A DNA stretch of 40,145 nucleotides from Candidatus Omnitrophota bacterium (GTDB taxonomy: Bacteria > Omnitrophota > Omnitrophia > Omnitrophales > Aquincolibacteriaceae): NCBI GenBank assembly GCA_003140935.1, contig PLLJ01000028.1, positions 1 to 40,145 on the forward strand, in the 5' to 3' direction. Positions within the stretch are counted from its first letter, which is position 1; each line of letters begins with the position of its first letter. Both the position numbers and the translations under genes were made by a program. The notes beneath the pieces were generated by a model that was given only the letters and a program-made list of their open reading frames with translations, searched no databases and had not been told where the DNA came from. Shown here one piece after another: positions 1-7,887 of this stretch.

Positions 1-210
1 TAATCAGTATAGTCCCAACCACCCTTAAGTTTTTACAGGGTTGGGACAAGGGTTGCCCCAATTTCAACTTCGTTGAAATTAATAAGGATAGGGACTATCC
101 TTGTCTTGAATTTATTTCTCAAATGGGTGGCATACTGATTTTTATTTAAAATTAATGGTAATCAGTATAGTCCCAATCTCAGCTAGGCTTCGATTGATTG
201 GTATTGGGAA
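1..210. repeat. Composite intergenic palindromic repeat (family A, copy 1)
   Basis: Several short perfect inverted repeats lie end to end: GTCCCAAC 12-19 with GTTGGGAC 40-47; AATTTCAAC 60-68 with GTTGAAATT 72-80; AAGGATAG 84-91 with CTATCCTT 95-102; ATACTGATT 132-140 with AATCAGTAT 160-168. The 18-mer TAATCAGTATAGTCCCAA occurs at 1-18 and again at 159-176. The module GCTTCGATTGATTGGTATTGGGA near 187-209 recurs near 8910 and, with one change, near 25411; TTGCCCCAATTTCA at 53-66 recurs as its reverse complement at 21625-21638. No gene is visible here. It is the largest copy of a repeat family found at six gene borders in this window. Confidence 0.75.
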
Positions 211-246
211 TAGATTACCCACGTTCCTTTATCGAGGAGGTAAACC

Positions 247-663
247 ATGAAAACTCACACCGAATATCTCACGTTCGAGACAAAGAAAAAACGCGATTAC
301 ATCAATATCACGCCGCAAGTCGAAGCCGCGGTCACCCAAAGCGGCGTCCAGGAAGGTCTTTGCCTTGTCAATCCCATGCACATTACCGCAAGCGTTTACA
401 TCAATGACGACGAACCGGGTCTGATCCAGGATTTCGACGATTTTCTCGAGCGAATGGCGCCTTACGATCTCAAGGGGTATCGCCATCACCGGACCGGCGA
501 GGACAACGGCGATGCCCACGTCAAACGCCAGTTCTTCGGTCGCGAGGTCGTGGTCGCCATCACGAAGGGCCGTCTTGATTTCGGAACTTGGGAACGCATT
601 TTTTATGCCGAGTTCGACGGCCGCCGCCGGAAGCGCGTGATCGTCAAGATCCTCGGAGAATAG
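247..663 (+). CDS. yjbQ: YjbQ/UPF0047 family protein (secondary thiamine-phosphate synthase type)
   Basis: The 138-residue protein matches the single-domain YjbQ (UPF0047) family in full length. Recognisable signatures are [15 protein letters not shown] near residue 42, then [19 protein letters not shown] near residue 82, and the C-terminal [18 protein letters not shown]. In the family the conserved His and acidic residues of these motifs line a metal-binding pocket, and some members show weak thiamine-phosphate synthase activity; the physiological role is unsettled. A strong ribosome-binding site, GAGGAGG at 234-240, fixes the ATG start. It is followed 14 bases later by the helicase gene, so the two may be cotranscribed. 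Family assignment is sure, function is not. Confidence 0.88.
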   Translation: MKTHTEYLTFETKKKRDYINITPQVEAAVTQSGVQEGLCLVNPMHITASVYINDDEPGLIQDFDDFLERMAPYDLKGYRHHRTGEDNGDAHVKRQFFGREVVVAITKGRLDFGTWERIFYAEFDGRRRKRVIVKILGE

Positions 664-677
664 GGCCAAGAGCGTTC

Positions 678-2726
678 ATGTCCCATACTTATCGCGACAA
701 ACCCAAGAAACGCCTGAAAAAAGTCCACGCGTCTCTCCCTCCGAGGGTCGAGAAAAAAGAGGAGCGGAGGATCTGGGTCGGCGATGAGGCCGTCATCGAA
801 AAGCATTTTCTCCGTCTGACACGTCTTCTTCGCGATGAAGAGCGCGAAGAACAAAGCCGTTTCAAAACGGATTTCTTGGATCGTAAACCCGAAGAGCGTG
901 AAAAAAAAGGCAAAGCGATTTTCCGGCTTGATCTTCTGGAAACTCATTACAATCCTTCAGGCCAGAAGCTTCTTACCTTCGCGCTTCAGAACGGCCGACC
1001 CTTGCCGCGTTATTCTCTAAGTCCCGGCGACGTTGTTTCACTTTCCGGTTTCCAGACGTCCCCGGAGGATTGTCCTGCCGGCACGGTCTATGAAAAAGAC
1101 CGTTCCAGCATCACAGTCGCTTTCAGCGGCAGGATCCCGGGATGGGTCGAAAGTGAAAAAAGTTACCAGCTCAGTCTTTCCGAGAACCGCACCACGTACC
1201 AACGCATGTATGAAGCTCTGCAAATGACGCGTACCGCGGAACACTCCAGGGTCGCCCGGCTCAGGGATATCAGTCTCGGTCTCAAAAAGCCACTTCCGGG
1301 GGACCCGATCTCTGAGGAAGTATTCCGGAATTTTGATCCGACACTCAATGAGGACCAGAAAAAAGCTGTCGCGATGGCGCTTGAGACCGAAGATGTGCTG
1401 CTCATCCACGGACCCCCGGGAACCGGAAAAACGCGGGTGTTGACCGAAATCATTTATCAGGCTTTTCAAAAAGGCCAGGCCGTTCTGGTTTCTGCTCCGA
1501 GCAATGCCGCATGCGATCACTTGGTGGAGTGCCTCGTGAAAAAAAAGATCCCCGTGACGCGTCTCGGCCATCCGGCGCGCATCATCGAGCGGGTCCGTGA
1601 ACATACCTTGAGTTATAAGCTTGCTGCGCATCCCTACGCGAAAATGATCGACGCTCATGAGACACAACTCGAACAGTTTGCCCGTCAAAAGGAAAGGCGA
1701 CAGGACCGGCGCGTCATGTCGTGGGAAGAGCGTCACGAGATGCGCAACGAAGTGAACAGGCTTCGCGACGATATCCGCGATCTTAAGACGCAGATCTTCA
1801 AACAAGTTTGGAATGCTTCCGACGTGGTCGTGGCGACGCATACGGTTTGCGGTGATCCGCTCATTCGCGCCAAGACCTTCGACTGGGTGATCCTGGATGA
1901 GGCGACGCAGGGGATCGAACCCGCGACCTGGATCCCGATGCGTCATGGGGGCAAGGTCATTCTGGCAGGGGATCATTGTCAGCTTCCACCGACGGTCTTC
2001 CGGTCGCGGCCCGATGAACAAGGTCTGGGTTTCACGCTTTTCGAGCGATTGCATGAAGTCCTGGACGCCAAGTTCAAGGTGCGGCTGGAGCGGCAATACC
2101 GGATGCATGAGAACATCATGGATTTTTCCTCCCGGAAATTCTACGACAACACGCTCACAGCCGATCCTTCGGTCGCGAGACACGAACTGAAAGATCTTTC
2201 GAATGTGAAGGCCGGAGAACTGGATGGAATGCCCATTGTTTTTCTGGACACGGCAGGACTTGGGTATGAAGAAGAGGTCGAAGAAGGGACCGAGAGCCGT
2301 TATAATTCCCAGGAGGCGAGGCTTGTGGTGAAGGAGCTGGGCCGTCTGATCAAAGCCGGTGTTCCGCCGGAGGAGATCGCGATCATCAGTCCCTACAGCG
2401 CGCAGGTGAAGCTTCTGACGGGGATGATCCTGGGCGAAAAAGGTGATCCGGGAGATCTGGCGGCGCTCGAGATCGACAGCGTGGATGCGTTCCAGGGCCG
2501 GGAAAAAGAAGCGGTGATCGTTTCGCTGGTTCGTTCCAACCGGGAAGGGGAACTGGGTTTTTTGACCGATACGCGCCGCATGAACGTCGCCATGACGCGT
2601 GCCAAGCGCAAGCTCATCATGATCGGGGACAGCGCAACGCTCTCGAACCACGCCTTTTTCGAAGACCTGCTCCGCTACGTCGAATCCGTGAATGGTTATC
2701 GTAGCGCGTGGGAAGACACAAAATAG
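678..2726 (+). CDS. Superfamily 1 DNA/RNA helicase, IGHMBP2/Upf1-like
   Basis: A 682-residue ATPase with all SF1B helicase motifs: motif I HGPPGTGKT (about residues 244-252), motif II DEATQ, motif III GDHCQLPPT, motif IV-type ERQYRMHENIM, then ISPYSAQV, motif V DSVDAFQGREKEAVI and motif VI MNVAMTRAKRKL. The first 200 residues are basic and carry the beta-barrel-like region typical of Smubp-2/Upf1 enzymes; a charged insert (about residues 330-380) follows motif Ia as in that family. The reading frame is open from 588, but the ATG at 678, just after yjbQ ends, gives the natural N-terminus. Such enzymes unwind 5'-to-3' on DNA or RNA; the bacterial role is not well defined. Ordinary length, no damage seen. 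Confidence 0.9.
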   Translation: MSHTYRDKPKKRLKKVHASLPPRVEKKEERRIWVGDEAVIEKHFLRLTRLLRDEEREEQSRFKTDFLDRKPEEREKKGKAIFRLDLLETHYNPSGQKLLTFALQNGRPLPRYSLSPGDVVSLSGFQTSPEDCPAGTVYEKDRSSITVAFSGRIPGWVESEKSYQLSLSENRTTYQRMYEALQMTRTAEHSRVARLRDISLGLKKPLPGDPISEEVFRNFDPTLNEDQKKAVAMALETEDVLLIHGPPGTGKTRVLTEIIYQAFQKGQAVLVSAPSNAACDHLVECLVKKKIPVTRLGHPARIIERVREHTLSYKLAAHPYAKMIDAHETQLEQFARQKERRQDRRVMSWEERHEMRNEVNRLRDDIRDLKTQIFKQVWNASDVVVATHTVCGDPLIRAKTFDWVILDEATQGIEPATWIPMRHGGKVILAGDHCQLPPTVFRSRPDEQGLGFTLFERLHEVLDAKFKVRLERQYRMHENIMDFSSRKFYDNTLTADPSVARHELKDLSNVKAGELDGMPIVFLDTAGLGYEEEVEEGTESRYNSQEARLVVKELGRLIKAGVPPEEIAIISPYSAQVKLLTGMILGEKGDPGDLAALEIDSVDAFQGREKEAVIVSLVRSNREGELGFLTDTRRMNVAMTRAKRKLIMIGDSATLSNHAFFEDLLRYVESVNGYRSAWEDTK

Positions 2727-2740
2727 GGTGTTGGGTTTGG

Positions 2741-2803
2741 AGGTATAGAGGATAGAAAGAGTTTGGCATTGAGGCAGCCGTGATTTTCCTATACCCTATC
2801 TCC
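2741..2803. repeat. Heptamer-armed intergenic hairpin, unit GGTATAG
   Basis: The left arm is two heptamers, GGTATAG (2742-2748) and AGGATAG (2749-2755). The right arm is CCTATAC (2788-2794) and CCTATCT (2795-2801), their reverse complements with small changes. About 32 bases lie between the arms. There is no T-run after it, so it is not a classic terminator. It belongs to the heptamer-hairpin class also seen at 6865-6933, 14955-15054, 17501-17537 and 17687-17743. Confidence 0.55.
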
Positions 2804-2883
2804 TGAACGCCAGACGCTGTCGAAAGGATTTGAAGTTGCGCGGAGGTTTCCGCGTGGCAGCACCAGATCGAAAGGAGAAAAAT

Positions 2884-3162
2884 ATGCAATGTCCGCTTGT
2901 GAAATGTCCGCTGATGGGTTGCTGTTTCATGTCCGCGAAACTTGTTTTTCTCGGGATCGGTTGTCTGGGTCTCGTTGTGGGTGTTTTGTCGGTTGTTTGG
3001 CCCCAGCGGTCGATAGGCCTTTATCAATGGATCATGGAACGCTTCAACTGGAAGGTGGCCCCGATCAATGAACCGCGCGAAATCCGGAATACCCGGATCC
3101 TCGGAGCCATTCTCACAGCTTTGAGTCTTACCATTTTTTTCATGATCCTCCATCGTCTCTAA
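2884..3162 (+). CDS. Small Cys-rich two-helix membrane protein, unknown function
   Basis: I do not recognise this 92-residue protein. The start is the ATG at 2884, preceded by AAAGGAG (2872-2878); upstream ATG 2830 in the same frame has no comparable site. The N-terminus carries four Cys in a short stretch (MQCPLVKCPLMGCC), followed by a hydrophobic helix (about residues 17-38), a cytosol- or periplasm-facing loop with the polar motif APINEPREIRNTRI, and a second helix near the C-terminus (about 72-90). The Cys pattern could bind a metal or be lipid-modified, but no true lipobox is seen. It sits 7 bases before the acyltransferase gene, suggesting cotranscription and a membrane-related role (inference). 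Confidence 0.7.
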   Translation: MQCPLVKCPLMGCCFMSAKLVFLGIGCLGLVVGVLSVVWPQRSIGLYQWIMERFNWKVAPINEPREIRNTRILGAILTALSLTIFFMILHRL

Positions 3163-3169
3163 GAAACCT

Positions 3170-3892
3170 GTGCTGAACGCTTTACTATCTATTTTTTTTT
3201 GGGTTAGCAGTGTTTTGCTGATCATGCTTCTTTATGGGGTCCAGCTGGTCCTGCTGGCCGTTTGTTTTCCTTTTGACAAACAAAGAAAGATCCTGCACCG
3301 GCAGTGTTTCTGGTGGTCAAATGCCGTGATCGGCCTAAGTCCGTATTGGGAACTGAAGGTGAACGGTCTCGGGAATGCGGACCCCAAACGCACCTACGTG
3401 ATCGTGGCCAATCACCAAAGTTTGGCGGACATCGCGGTTCTGTATCAGCTCCGCCTTCAGTTCAAGTGGGTGGCGAAGGAAAGTCTCTTTAGTATTCCTT
3501 TTTTGGGATGGTGCCTCGGACTTTGCAAACACATCCGTCTGAAACGCAACGACCGGGCCAGTATTCGCGACGTTTACCGGGAGGCGATCCGATATCTCCG
3601 GTCGGGAATGTCCGTTCTCTTTTTCCCGGAGGGGACGCGCAGCGAAACGGAGGAGATGAACCCTTTTCAGGCCGGGGCCTTCAAACTGGCCATTTCCGAA
3701 AAAGTTCCGGTTCTTCCGGTCGTCATCGACGGAACGAGGCATGCGATTCCTAAAGGAGATTGGGTCATGAAGTCCAAGGTTTTTTGCAACCTGACCGTTC
3801 TGGAGCCTGTCGAGACGGCCCATCTCGGGCCCGGCGATTTCTCAAAATTGAGCGAAACTGTCCGATCCCGCATGGCCGAAAAATTAGCCTAG
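3170..3892 (+). CDS. Lysophospholipid acyltransferase family protein (PlsC-like)
   Basis: A 240-residue 1-acylglycerol-3-phosphate acyltransferase-type enzyme, normal PlsC length. The catalytic HX4D block is visible as NHQSLAD (about residues 81-87), the acyl-acceptor block as FFPEGTRSE (about 148-156), and the third block as VLPVVIDGTRHAIPKG (about 180-195). An N-terminal hydrophobic helix (residues 5-28) would anchor it in the inner membrane. The family moves an acyl chain from acyl-ACP or acyl-CoA to lysophosphatidate or a related lipid; substrate cannot be told here. The GTG start at 3170 is used because it follows the upstream gene closely; no strong ribosome-binding site is seen, so translation may be coupled. 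An in-frame ATG at 3224 would remove the membrane anchor. Confidence 0.85.
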   Translation: MLNALLSIFFWVSSVLLIMLLYGVQLVLLAVCFPFDKQRKILHRQCFWWSNAVIGLSPYWELKVNGLGNADPKRTYVIVANHQSLADIAVLYQLRLQFKWVAKESLFSIPFLGWCLGLCKHIRLKRNDRASIRDVYREAIRYLRSGMSVLFFPEGTRSETEEMNPFQAGAFKLAISEKVPVLPVVIDGTRHAIPKGDWVMKSKVFCNLTVLEPVETAHLGPGDFSKLSETVRSRMAEKLA

Positions 3893-3898
3893 GTTCTG

Positions 3899-3927
3899 TT
3901 GACATCCTGCGGCCTTTCCGCTACACT
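3899..3927 (+). promoter_or_regulatory. Sigma-70 type promoter of the fur-feoAB operon
   Basis: TTGACA (3899-3904) and TACACT (3922-3927) are separated by exactly 17 bases. It lies 44 bases before the fur start codon and directly after the acyltransferase gene, so it most likely starts the iron operon. Confidence 0.6.
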
Positions 3928-3931
3928 CTTT

Positions 3932-3956
3932 CTTATTCAGACTTAATCTTAATAAG
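3932..3956. promoter_or_regulatory. Possible Fur operator (AT-rich inverted repeat)
   Basis: CTTATT (3932-3937) and AATAAG (3951-3956) form an inverted repeat around the AT-rich core just downstream of the fur promoter, where a Fur dimer could block early transcription. The match to the classic Fur box is only partial. Autoregulation is inferred from position. Confidence 0.3.
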
Positions 3957-3970
3957 AGGATTCTTTCCCT

Positions 3971-4399
3971 GTGGTCAAAAATCAAAAAGAATTCGAAGGT
4001 TTTATCCGGAGCAAGGGGTGCCGTCTGACCGGGGAGCGGCTCAAACTGATCGAGGGGATCAAGCGTCAGCGCGGGCATTTCAACGTGGATATCCTCGTTT
4101 CCTGCCTTAGAAAGCAGGGGTTGAAGGTCTCAAGGGACACGGTTTACCGGAATCTCCCGATCCTTCTCGAGGCAGGTGTCGTTGCGCAGAGCTTCCGGAC
4201 AAGTCGTGATACTTACTATGAATGCGGGTGTTCCAGGGCCCACCACGATCATTTGATTTGCCGCGAGTGTGCGAAGGTCGTGGAGTTCAAGGATCCCCAG
4301 ATCGAGAAGGCACAGCGCCGCGTTGCGGAAAAGTACCGTTTTAAATTAGAGCACCATTGTCATCAACTTGTGGGGCTTTGCAGAAAATGCCGGAAATGA
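3971..4399 (+). CDS. fur: Fur family metal-responsive repressor
   Basis: A 142-residue Fur-family regulator of normal length. The winged-helix DNA-binding part spans about residues 5-75 (LTGERLKLIEGI, then VSRDTVYRNLPILLEAGVV). The hinge and dimer domain has the family signature HHDHLICRECAKVVEF (about 90-105), with metal ligands among the His and Asp/Glu residues, and two CXXC pairs, CREC and CRKC, fit a structural zinc site. The start is the GTG at 3971. It overlaps feoA by four bases, so it is cotranscribed with the ferrous iron transporter. That neighbour makes iron the likely metal, though Zur or PerR-like sensing cannot be excluded by sequence alone. Confidence 0.9.
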   Translation: MVKNQKEFEGFIRSKGCRLTGERLKLIEGIKRQRGHFNVDILVSCLRKQGLKVSRDTVYRNLPILLEAGVVAQSFRTSRDTYYECGCSRAHHDHLICRECAKVVEFKDPQIEKAQRRVAEKYRFKLEHHCHQLVGLCRKCRK

Positions 4400-4647
4400 A
4401 TCGTACGACACTCGATCAACTCAAGGCCGGGGAGCGGGGTGTTGTCCAGGGCTATCAAGGAGAAGAAGATCTTCACTACCGTCTGAAAGAGCTCGGCCTC
4501 GTCCATGGCACAAGGATCCTGGTGAAGCGTTTCGCGCCGCTGGGCGATCCCATGGAGGTCGTGCTCCGGGGGTACAGCCTTTCGATCCGTAAGCAGGATG
4601 CCGCAAAAATACTTGTTCAAAAGGATAAAAATGACGACGGGAAATGA
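4396..4647 (+). CDS. feoA: FeoA, ferrous iron transport accessory protein
   Basis: An 83-residue SH3-like FeoA protein: TTLDQLKAGERGVVQGY at the start, RLKELGLVHGTRILVKR in the middle, and DPMEVVLRGYSLSIRKQDAA at the end, all in family order. FeoA is a small cytosolic protein needed for FeoB activity. The ATG at 4396 overlaps the fur stop codon in an ATGA arrangement, which I prefer over the in-frame ATG at 4387. It overlaps feoB by 17 bases, showing tight translational coupling. Confidence 0.9.
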   Translation: MNRTTLDQLKAGERGVVQGYQGEEDLHYRLKELGLVHGTRILVKRFAPLGDPMEVVLRGYSLSIRKQDAAKILVQKDKNDDGK

Positions 4648-6856
4648 TCCGATAACAAAACGCAGGGAGATCGCTCTGGTCGGGAATCCGAACACGGGAA
4701 AGACCACGATCTTTAACGCCCTGACCGGTCTCCGTCACAGTACGGCTAATTATCCCGGCGTGACGGTCGAGAAGCGAAGTGGTCGGATGCAGCTTCCCGG
4801 AGGCGAAGAGATCTCAGTGCTGGACCTTCCGGGCGCTTATAGCCTTTTGCCGCGTTCTTTGGACGAAGAGGTCGTCCATGATGTCTTGTTGGGGATAAGA
4901 AAGGATACGCCGCCTCCGGACCTTGTGCTTGTGATCCTGGACGCCAATAATCTCGAGAGGAATCTTTATTTAGCGACGCAAGTTCTGGAAACCGGGCTCT
5001 CCGTGATCCTCGTACTGAATATGTGGGATATGGCCCAAAAGAACGGAACGGTGGTCGATCTCGAAAAATTATCAGAACTCACCGGGACTCCTTGCGTGGC
5101 GACCGTTGGCATGGAGCGTGAAGGGATCGTAAAACTTCAGCAGACGATCGCGCTGATGCTCCTCGAGCCAGTCGCTCGACCGGCGAAGTTCTCTCTGGAG
5201 CCGTTCTTACCCGAGGGATTAAAGAACGAACTTGATAAGATCGTGGCTCTGATCGAAAGTCGTTTGAGGGACCGTCCGGGAGCTGTTTTTGGAGAGGCCC
5301 TAAGGCTTTTACCGGACCGGCTCTTCCGGAGCCCTTTTTTCAAAGACATAAAAACCGGGGATCTTTTGAGAACAGAGATTTTGAGTGTCCGGTCCTCACT
5401 CAAACAGAACGGGATCGACTGGACTTCCGTGGAACCAGAATGCCGGTACCGGGCGATCGATGATCTCTGCACCCGGGTCGTTCGAAGGGCGTCCCACAAG
5501 GTCCCGGCTTTTTCGGATCGGCTGGACAAAATCCTGACGCATCGCGTTTGGGGTCTTGGAATTTTCATCGTGATCATGGGTGTCATCTTCCAGTCGATCT
5601 TCTCCTGGGCTCAGGCGCCCATGGATCTTCTTTCCAGGGTCATAGAAAAAATGGGCGGTTTCGCCCAGGCATGGCTGCCGGAGGGAGCTCTTCGAAGCCT
5701 TGTGGTAGACGGTATTATCGCGGGCGTCGGGAATGTGATCGTTTTTCTGCCGCAGATCTTCCTGCTTTTCTTTTTTATCGCGCTTTTTGAAGATACGGGT
5801 TACATGGCACGGGCGGTGTTCGTGCTCGACAAACTCATGAAAAAAGTGGGACTGAACGGGAAAGCGTTCTTGCCGCTCCTGAGTTCCTTTGCATGCACGG
5901 TTCCCGGGGTGCTTGCGACACGCACGATCGAGGACCGGAACGACCGGCTCGCGACGATCCTCGTGGCGCCTCTGATGAGTTGCAGCGCCCGGCTTCCTAT
6001 TTACACGCTTTTGATCGCGGCATTCATCCCGAACATTCACGTGTTCCATCTTTTGCATCTTCAAGGGCTGACGCTTCTCGGGCTTTATCTCTTGAGCATC
6101 GGAGCCGGACTGGGGATCGCCGCGCTTTTCAGAAAAACATTCCTCAAGGGGAACCGGATGCCGTTCGTGTTCGAACTGCCGCCTTACCGTATCCCGCATC
6201 TCAAGACCGTGTTGGGTACCATGTGGGACCGCGCCAAGGAATTCATCACCCGGGCGGGCAGTATCATTTTCTTTTTGTCGATCGTGCTGTGGTTCCTCGT
6301 GAGTTATCCGAAAGATCCCGCAGCCCAAACGCGTTTTGAATCCGTGAAGCAGCAGGCATCGGTAACACTTAGCGGGGAAGCTTTGCAGAAACGTCTTAGC
6401 GCGATCGAGCACGAAGAAAAAGATCTTCGACTTCGGTCAAGTTATGCCGGATCCCTTGGGAGAGCCATTGAGCCGGCGATCCGGCCTTTGGGTTTCAACT
6501 GGGAGATCGGGATCGGGATCGTGGCTTCGTTCGCGGCGCGCGAACTTTTGATCAGCACGCTCGCGATCGTGCATCACGTCGAGGCTCAGGGCGGGGGGAT
6601 GACCGACGGTCTCATCCGTGCGCTTCAAGAGCAGCGTTCGCCCGTGACCGGGAAGCTCGCTTACACGCCGCTCGTGGCGCTTTCTCTTATGGTTTTTTAC
6701 GTGCTGGCCTGCCAGTGTTTTTCGACCTTTGCGATCGTAAAACGCGAGACGGGATCCTGGGGATGGATGTTCTTCATGATCCTTTACATGACCGGGCTCG
6801 CATGGTCGGCTTCTTTTGTGGTCTATCAAGGTGGCCGGCTTTTGGGGTTTGAATAA
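4631..6856 (+). CDS. feoB: FeoB, ferrous iron transporter with G-protein domain
   Basis: A 741-residue FeoB of usual length. The N-terminal GTPase domain shows G1 GNPNTGKTT (about residues 18-26), G3 DLPGAYSL and the FeoB-type G4 NMWD. The helical spacer follows, then the membrane part with two Gate-like cores: the first around SSFACTVPGVLATRTIEDRN and MSCSARLPIYTLLI, the second around VASFAARELLISTLAI, with ACQCFSTFAIVKRETGSWGW near the end. It brings Fe(II) across the inner membrane, using nucleotide binding by the G domain for control. The ATG at 4631 lies inside the end of feoA; an earlier in-frame ATG at 4598 lies deeper inside feoA and adds 11 residues that do not fit the family. Confidence 0.95.
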   Translation: MTTGNDPITKRREIALVGNPNTGKTTIFNALTGLRHSTANYPGVTVEKRSGRMQLPGGEEISVLDLPGAYSLLPRSLDEEVVHDVLLGIRKDTPPPDLVLVILDANNLERNLYLATQVLETGLSVILVLNMWDMAQKNGTVVDLEKLSELTGTPCVATVGMEREGIVKLQQTIALMLLEPVARPAKFSLEPFLPEGLKNELDKIVALIESRLRDRPGAVFGEALRLLPDRLFRSPFFKDIKTGDLLRTEILSVRSSLKQNGIDWTSVEPECRYRAIDDLCTRVVRRASHKVPAFSDRLDKILTHRVWGLGIFIVIMGVIFQSIFSWAQAPMDLLSRVIEKMGGFAQAWLPEGALRSLVVDGIIAGVGNVIVFLPQIFLLFFFIALFEDTGYMARAVFVLDKLMKKVGLNGKAFLPLLSSFACTVPGVLATRTIEDRNDRLATILVAPLMSCSARLPIYTLLIAAFIPNIHVFHLLHLQGLTLLGLYLLSIGAGLGIAALFRKTFLKGNRMPFVFELPPYRIPHLKTVLGTMWDRAKEFITRAGSIIFFLSIVLWFLVSYPKDPAAQTRFESVKQQASVTLSGEALQKRLSAIEHEEKDLRLRSSYAGSLGRAIEPAIRPLGFNWEIGIGIVASFAARELLISTLAIVHHVEAQGGGMTDGLIRALQEQRSPVTGKLAYTPLVALSLMVFYVLACQCFSTFAIVKRETGSWGWMFFMILYMTGLAWSASFVVYQGGRLLGFE

Positions 6857-6864
6857 ATAAACCC

Positions 6865-6933
6865 GGGACTCGTTACTCGTCGCTCGGGACTTGAAAAAAA
6901 TGTTCGAGGAACGAGTCCCTAGTCCCTAGTCCC
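6865..6933. repeat. Heptamer-armed intergenic hairpin, unit GGGACTC
   Basis: The left arm is four heptamers, GGGACTC GTTACTC then GTCGCTC GGGACTT (6865-6892). The right arm is GAGTCCC (6913-6919), TAGTCCC (6920-6926), TAGTCCC (6927-6933). The A-rich loop sits between. It lies between feoB and the FeoB-associated gene; because the downstream ribosome-binding site follows at once, folding could affect expression of the small gene. The same heptamer recurs at 13841-13868 inside gatB and at 14955-15054. Confidence 0.75.
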
Positions 6934-6949
6934 GTTTTAAGGAGAAAAT

Positions 6950-7123
6950 ATGGAAACCAATGAAGCCGTTGCGTTAGGCGTTGTGGCTCTGGCCGCTCTT
7001 CTCGCGTTGCGTTATTTTTCGGGCAAAAAGGGCGGAGGGTGCTGCGGCTCTGATTGCCTGCCTGCGGGCAGGCCGAAATTCGAGAAAAAAGACAAAGTTA
7101 CTAAACCCGAAGACAGGCAATGA
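6950..7123 (+). CDS. FeoB-associated Cys-rich membrane miniprotein
   Basis: A 57-residue reading frame with AAGGAG (6939-6944) placed well before the ATG. One N-terminal membrane helix (about residues 5-23, AVALGVVALAALLALRYF) is followed by a Gly/Cys cluster, KKGGGCCGSDC, and a Lys-rich tail. This layout is that of the FeoB-associated Cys-rich proteins that follow feoB in many genomes; the Cys cluster is thought to help handle iron. The codons after the Cys cluster (7056-7073) form a perfect 7-bp-arm palindrome, GCCTGCC with GGCAGGC, coding for CLPAGRP, which looks like a repeat that entered the tail of the gene. Confidence 0.75.
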   Translation: METNEAVALGVVALAALLALRYFSGKKGGGCCGSDCLPAGRPKFEKKDKVTKPEDRQ

Positions 7124-7209
7124 AATGATAAGTATCCAATGAGGGCCGGTTAATCCTTCCGGTGAAATGATTTGGTAGGGGATTTTCAAAAAACGAAAAG
7201 AGGTAGACG

Positions 7210-7863
7210 ATGAACACGACACGTTTTTTCTATTTTACGGTCCTGATCGCCGTGGTCACGATCGCAGCCGGTGTTACAGCCGTTCCGGCGGCGCGGGCGG
7301 TAGCCAGCACGGAAGGGAAAAAAGGACTTCTCGCCATGGGGAGCCAGGCCCCGGATTTTGCGCTCCCGGACGTTGTGACCGGAAAGATCGTCCGACGCGA
7401 TGATTTCAAGGACCAGACAGCGTTTCTGGTCGTGATCCTGTGCCGGCACTGTCCCTACGTGAAACATATCCGCAAGAATCTTGTGAGTTTTGCCAAAGAT
7501 TACGCAGGCAAAAGACTTGCGATCGTCGGGATCAGCTCAAATGATCCCGGTGCCTATCCGGAGGATAGTCCGGAAAGTCTCAAACAGATGGCCGTAAGCG
7601 AAGGTTTTACGTTTCCTGTTCTTTTTGACGGGACCCAGGAAGTGGCGAAGGCCTACACCGCGGTCGCCACACCGGACTTCTTTCTTTTTGACAAGGACCG
7701 GAAGCTTGTGTACCGGGGCCAGTATGACGATGCCCGCCCTGGGAATAGAGTGCCGGTGACCGGCAAGGATGTCCGTGCCGCGGTGGACGCAGTGCTCGCG
7801 GGAAAACCCGTGTCCGCGGACCAGAAACACGCGGTTGGCTGTTCGATCAAATGGAAAAAATAG
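7210..7863 (+). CDS. Exported thioredoxin-like (AhpC/TSA-type) redox protein
   Basis: A 217-residue protein with a hydrophobic signal segment (residues 6-28) ending near AARAVAS, then a thioredoxin fold: GSQAPDFALPDV (about residues 43-54) and the CXXC site CRHCPYVKHI (about 81-90), then FPVLFDGTQEVAKAYTAVATPDFFLFD with the cis-Pro region (about 137-163). A lone Cys near the C-terminus lies in VGCSIKWK. This is the layout of the TlpA/AhpC-like 'thioredoxin family protein' group often found alone in genomes. It most likely acts as a thiol reductant outside the inner membrane. RBS AGAGGT at 7200-7205. It is 86 bases from the Feo module, so a link to iron is only possible. Confidence 0.85.
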   Translation: MNTTRFFYFTVLIAVVTIAAGVTAVPAARAVASTEGKKGLLAMGSQAPDFALPDVVTGKIVRRDDFKDQTAFLVVILCRHCPYVKHIRKNLVSFAKDYAGKRLAIVGISSNDPGAYPEDSPESLKQMAVSEGFTFPVLFDGTQEVAKAYTAVATPDFFLFDKDRKLVYRGQYDDARPGNRVPVTGKDVRAAVDAVLAGKPVSADQKHAVGCSIKWKK

Positions 7864-7887
7864 GAACGTCTTTCTGAGCGGGCCACC

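Noticed and set aside
1038-2651. 537-codon open frame on the minus strand inside the helicase gene
   Set aside because: It is antisense to a gene with every SF1 helicase motif, and its translation has no recognisable domain; high-GC third positions create such shadows.
2764-2779. Sigma-54-like GG-N10-GC before the small membrane protein
   Set aside because: The spacing fits, but the -12 box reads CAGC in place of TTGC, and it lies inside the heptamer hairpin.
5396-6412. 338-codon open frame on the minus strand inside feoB
   Set aside because: Antisense shadow of a clear FeoB, very rich in His, Arg and Lys without any domain.
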